A DNA stretch of 64,000 bases, from NCBI RefSeq assembly GCF_014200495.1, contig NZ_JACHBY010000002.1, positions 620,001 through 684,000 of the forward strand, in the 5' to 3' direction. Positions 63,370 to 64,000 of the stretch are shown here, piece by piece (the first letter of the stretch is position 1; each line of letters starts with the position of its first letter). Below the pieces are notes generated by a model. The model ran no database searches. It saw only the letters and a program-made list of their open reading frames with translations, and was not told the origin of the DNA. The DNA is from Mucilaginibacter geliditolerans (GTDB taxonomy: Bacteria; Bacteroidota; Bacteroidia; Sphingobacteriales; Sphingobacteriaceae). Position numbers and translations under genes: made by a program.

Positions 63370-64000
63370 ATGAAAAAAATAATCATAGCATCAGCAGTAA
63401 TGTTTTCAACTCTTTTAGCAAATACAAACAACGTTTCTGCTTCCCCTATACATAAAAAAGTTCCAGCTAAACATATTGCTTTCGAGAAAAAAGATTTAGG
63501 CAGCGGCGATTTCCAGAACATTGCTTTCGAGAAAAAAGATTTAGGCAGCGGTGACTTCCAAAACCTTGCTTTCGAGAAAAAAGACTTGGGCAGCGGTGAT
63601 TTCCAAAACATTGCTTTCGAGAAAAAAGATTTAGGCAGCGGTGACTTCCAAAACATTGCTTTCGAGAAAAAAGATTTAGGCAGCGGTGATTTCCAGAGCA
63701 TTGCTTTCGAGAAAAAAGACTTAGGCAGCGGTGACTTCCAAAACATTGCGTTCGAGAAAAAAGATTTAGGCAGCGGTGATTTCCAGAACATTGCGTTCGA
63801 GAAAAAAGACTTAGGTAGTGGTGATTTCCAGAACATTGCGTTCGAGAAAAAAGACTTAGGTAGTGGTGATTTCCAGAACATTGCTTTTGAGAAAAAAGAC
63901 TTAGGCAGTGGCGACTTCCAAAACATAGCTTTCGAGAAAAAAGATTTAGGTAGTGGTGATTTCCAAAACATTGCTTTCGAAAAGAAAGACTTAGGCAGCG
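63370..64000 (+). CDS. Multi-repeat exported peptide precursor, family member 5 (runs off the window)
   Basis: 210 codons are visible, still open at the window end. Signal MKKIIIASAVMFSTLLANT, a spacer to residue 35, then a 15-residue unit IAFEKKDLGSGDFQN repeated 11 full times (63475-63969) plus a partial twelfth. Units are nearly identical in protein (one I to L, one N to S) but differ at many third codon positions. The core FEKKDLGSGD matches the tail of the four upstream peptides. It may be a multi-core precursor, or a repetitive surface protein; the 15-residue period (3 x 5) also leaves a pentapeptide-repeat helix possible, though the inward positions fit poorly. Confidence 0.85.
   Translation, partial: MKKIIIASAVMFSTLLANTNNVSASPIHKKVPAKHIAFEKKDLGSGDFQNIAFEKKDLGSGDFQNLAFEKKDLGSGDFQNIAFEKKDLGSGDFQNIAFEKKDLGSGDFQSIAFEKKDLGSGDFQNIAFEKKDLGSGDFQNIAFEKKDLGSGDFQNIAFEKKDLGSGDFQNIAFEKKDLGSGDFQNIAFEKKDLGSGDFQNIAFEKKDLGS
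63475..64000 (+). repeat. 45-bp in-frame tandem repeat
   Basis: Units start at 63475, 63520, 63565, 63610, 63655, 63700, 63745, 63790, 63835, 63880, 63925 and 63970 (partial). The unit core is ATTGCTTTCGAGAAAAAAGA. Third-position changes GCT/GCG, TTC/TTT, GAG/GAA, GAT/GAC, GGC/GGT, AGC/AGT and CAA/CAG are scattered among units. Confidence 0.95.

Noticed and set aside
63324..63971. A 215-codon frame on the minus strand with repeats of FWKSPLPKSFFS
   Set aside because: It is the antisense reading of the 45-bp tandem repeat. The plus strand has a signal peptide, homologous neighbours and synonymous-site variation fitting the sense frame.
63475..64000. CRISPR array
   Set aside because: The repeats are contiguous, 45 bp, in frame and without unique spacers; no cas genes are in the window.
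63475..64000. Calcium-binding RTX or classic pentapeptide-repeat protein
   Set aside because: DLGSGD recalls RTX and 15 equals three pentapeptides, but the nine-residue RTX period is absent and the inward pentapeptide positions would be K, G and I. Kept only as a weak alternative.
1..64000. tRNA or rRNA genes
   Set aside because: I looked for T-arm (GTTCRA) and acceptor pairings in the intergenic gaps and saw none that fold as a cloverleaf; the only convincing structural RNA is the SRP RNA.

Overview
The window looks like chromosomal DNA of a Bacteroidetes bacterium, most likely of the Sphingobacteriaceae (Mucilaginibacter/Pedobacter type). This rests on AT-leaning codon use, promoters of the TAnnTTTG type, weak ribosome binding sites, the succinyl-ornithine type of arginine pathway, an Asp/Glu-tRNA amidotransferase, LytTR and hybrid kinases, and many short palindromic intergenic repeats. 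The genus is an inference.

Layout. 0.1-3.9 kb: GNAT enzyme, a REP-associated transposase between inverted hairpin repeats, DNA polymerase IV, and a tandem pair of 2H phosphoesterases divergent from it. 3.9-4.6 kb: gene-free repeats. 4.64 kb: SRP RNA. 4.9-8.1 kb: M3 peptidase and a YpdA-type reductase. 8.3-14.3 kb: arginine genes (possible leader peptide, GNAT, argG, cupin, argC, argD, argF'), completed by argB-proC at 19.2-20.9 kb; argE and argH are not seen. 14.4-19.1 kb: PaiB-like protein, antiporter, NDH-2, hydrolase. 21.7-27.7 kb: ABC ATPase, gatC, two plsC, trpS, deoxynucleoside kinase, lipoprotein, kdsB. 27.9-30.6 kb: FIST protein with a soluble hybrid kinase. 30.6-38.9 kb: a complete histidine operon, hisG-D-C-B-H-A-F-(GNAT)-hisIE, preceded by an unmistakable His-rich leader peptide. 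39-52 kb: WD40 protein, NlpC/P60 protein, ferredoxin, LuxC-like reductase, LytS/LytTR pair, FtsE-like ATPase, grpE-dnaJ, two membrane proteins, NatAB exporter, Ppx. 52-60.7 kb: membrane-anchored carboxypeptidase-regulatory-like protein, M1 peptidase, TPR sensor, RluA, UvrD-type helicase, XRE regulator, small hypothetical.

The most unusual region is 60.8-64.0 kb. A TPR protein with a signal peptide, one membrane helix and a histidine-kinase dimerisation (DHp) segment, but no ATPase domain, is transcribed away from a run of at least five tiny exported-peptide genes. The peptides share a near-identical signal sequence and a C-terminal motif (KK-D/N/E-L-A-S/T-A/G-D). The fifth gene repeats a version of that motif in 15-residue units at least 11 times and runs off the window. 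The DNA repeats differ almost only at synonymous sites. This looks like a single-core/multi-core secreted peptide family, perhaps with a dedicated periplasmic TPR sensor; no function is established here.

A second theme is the density of two-hairpin palindromic elements of many families, sitting at gene junctions. In argG, the cupin gene, argC and one GNAT gene they are read through as in-frame terminal extensions. A REP-associated transposase flanked by its own hairpins lies at the left end.
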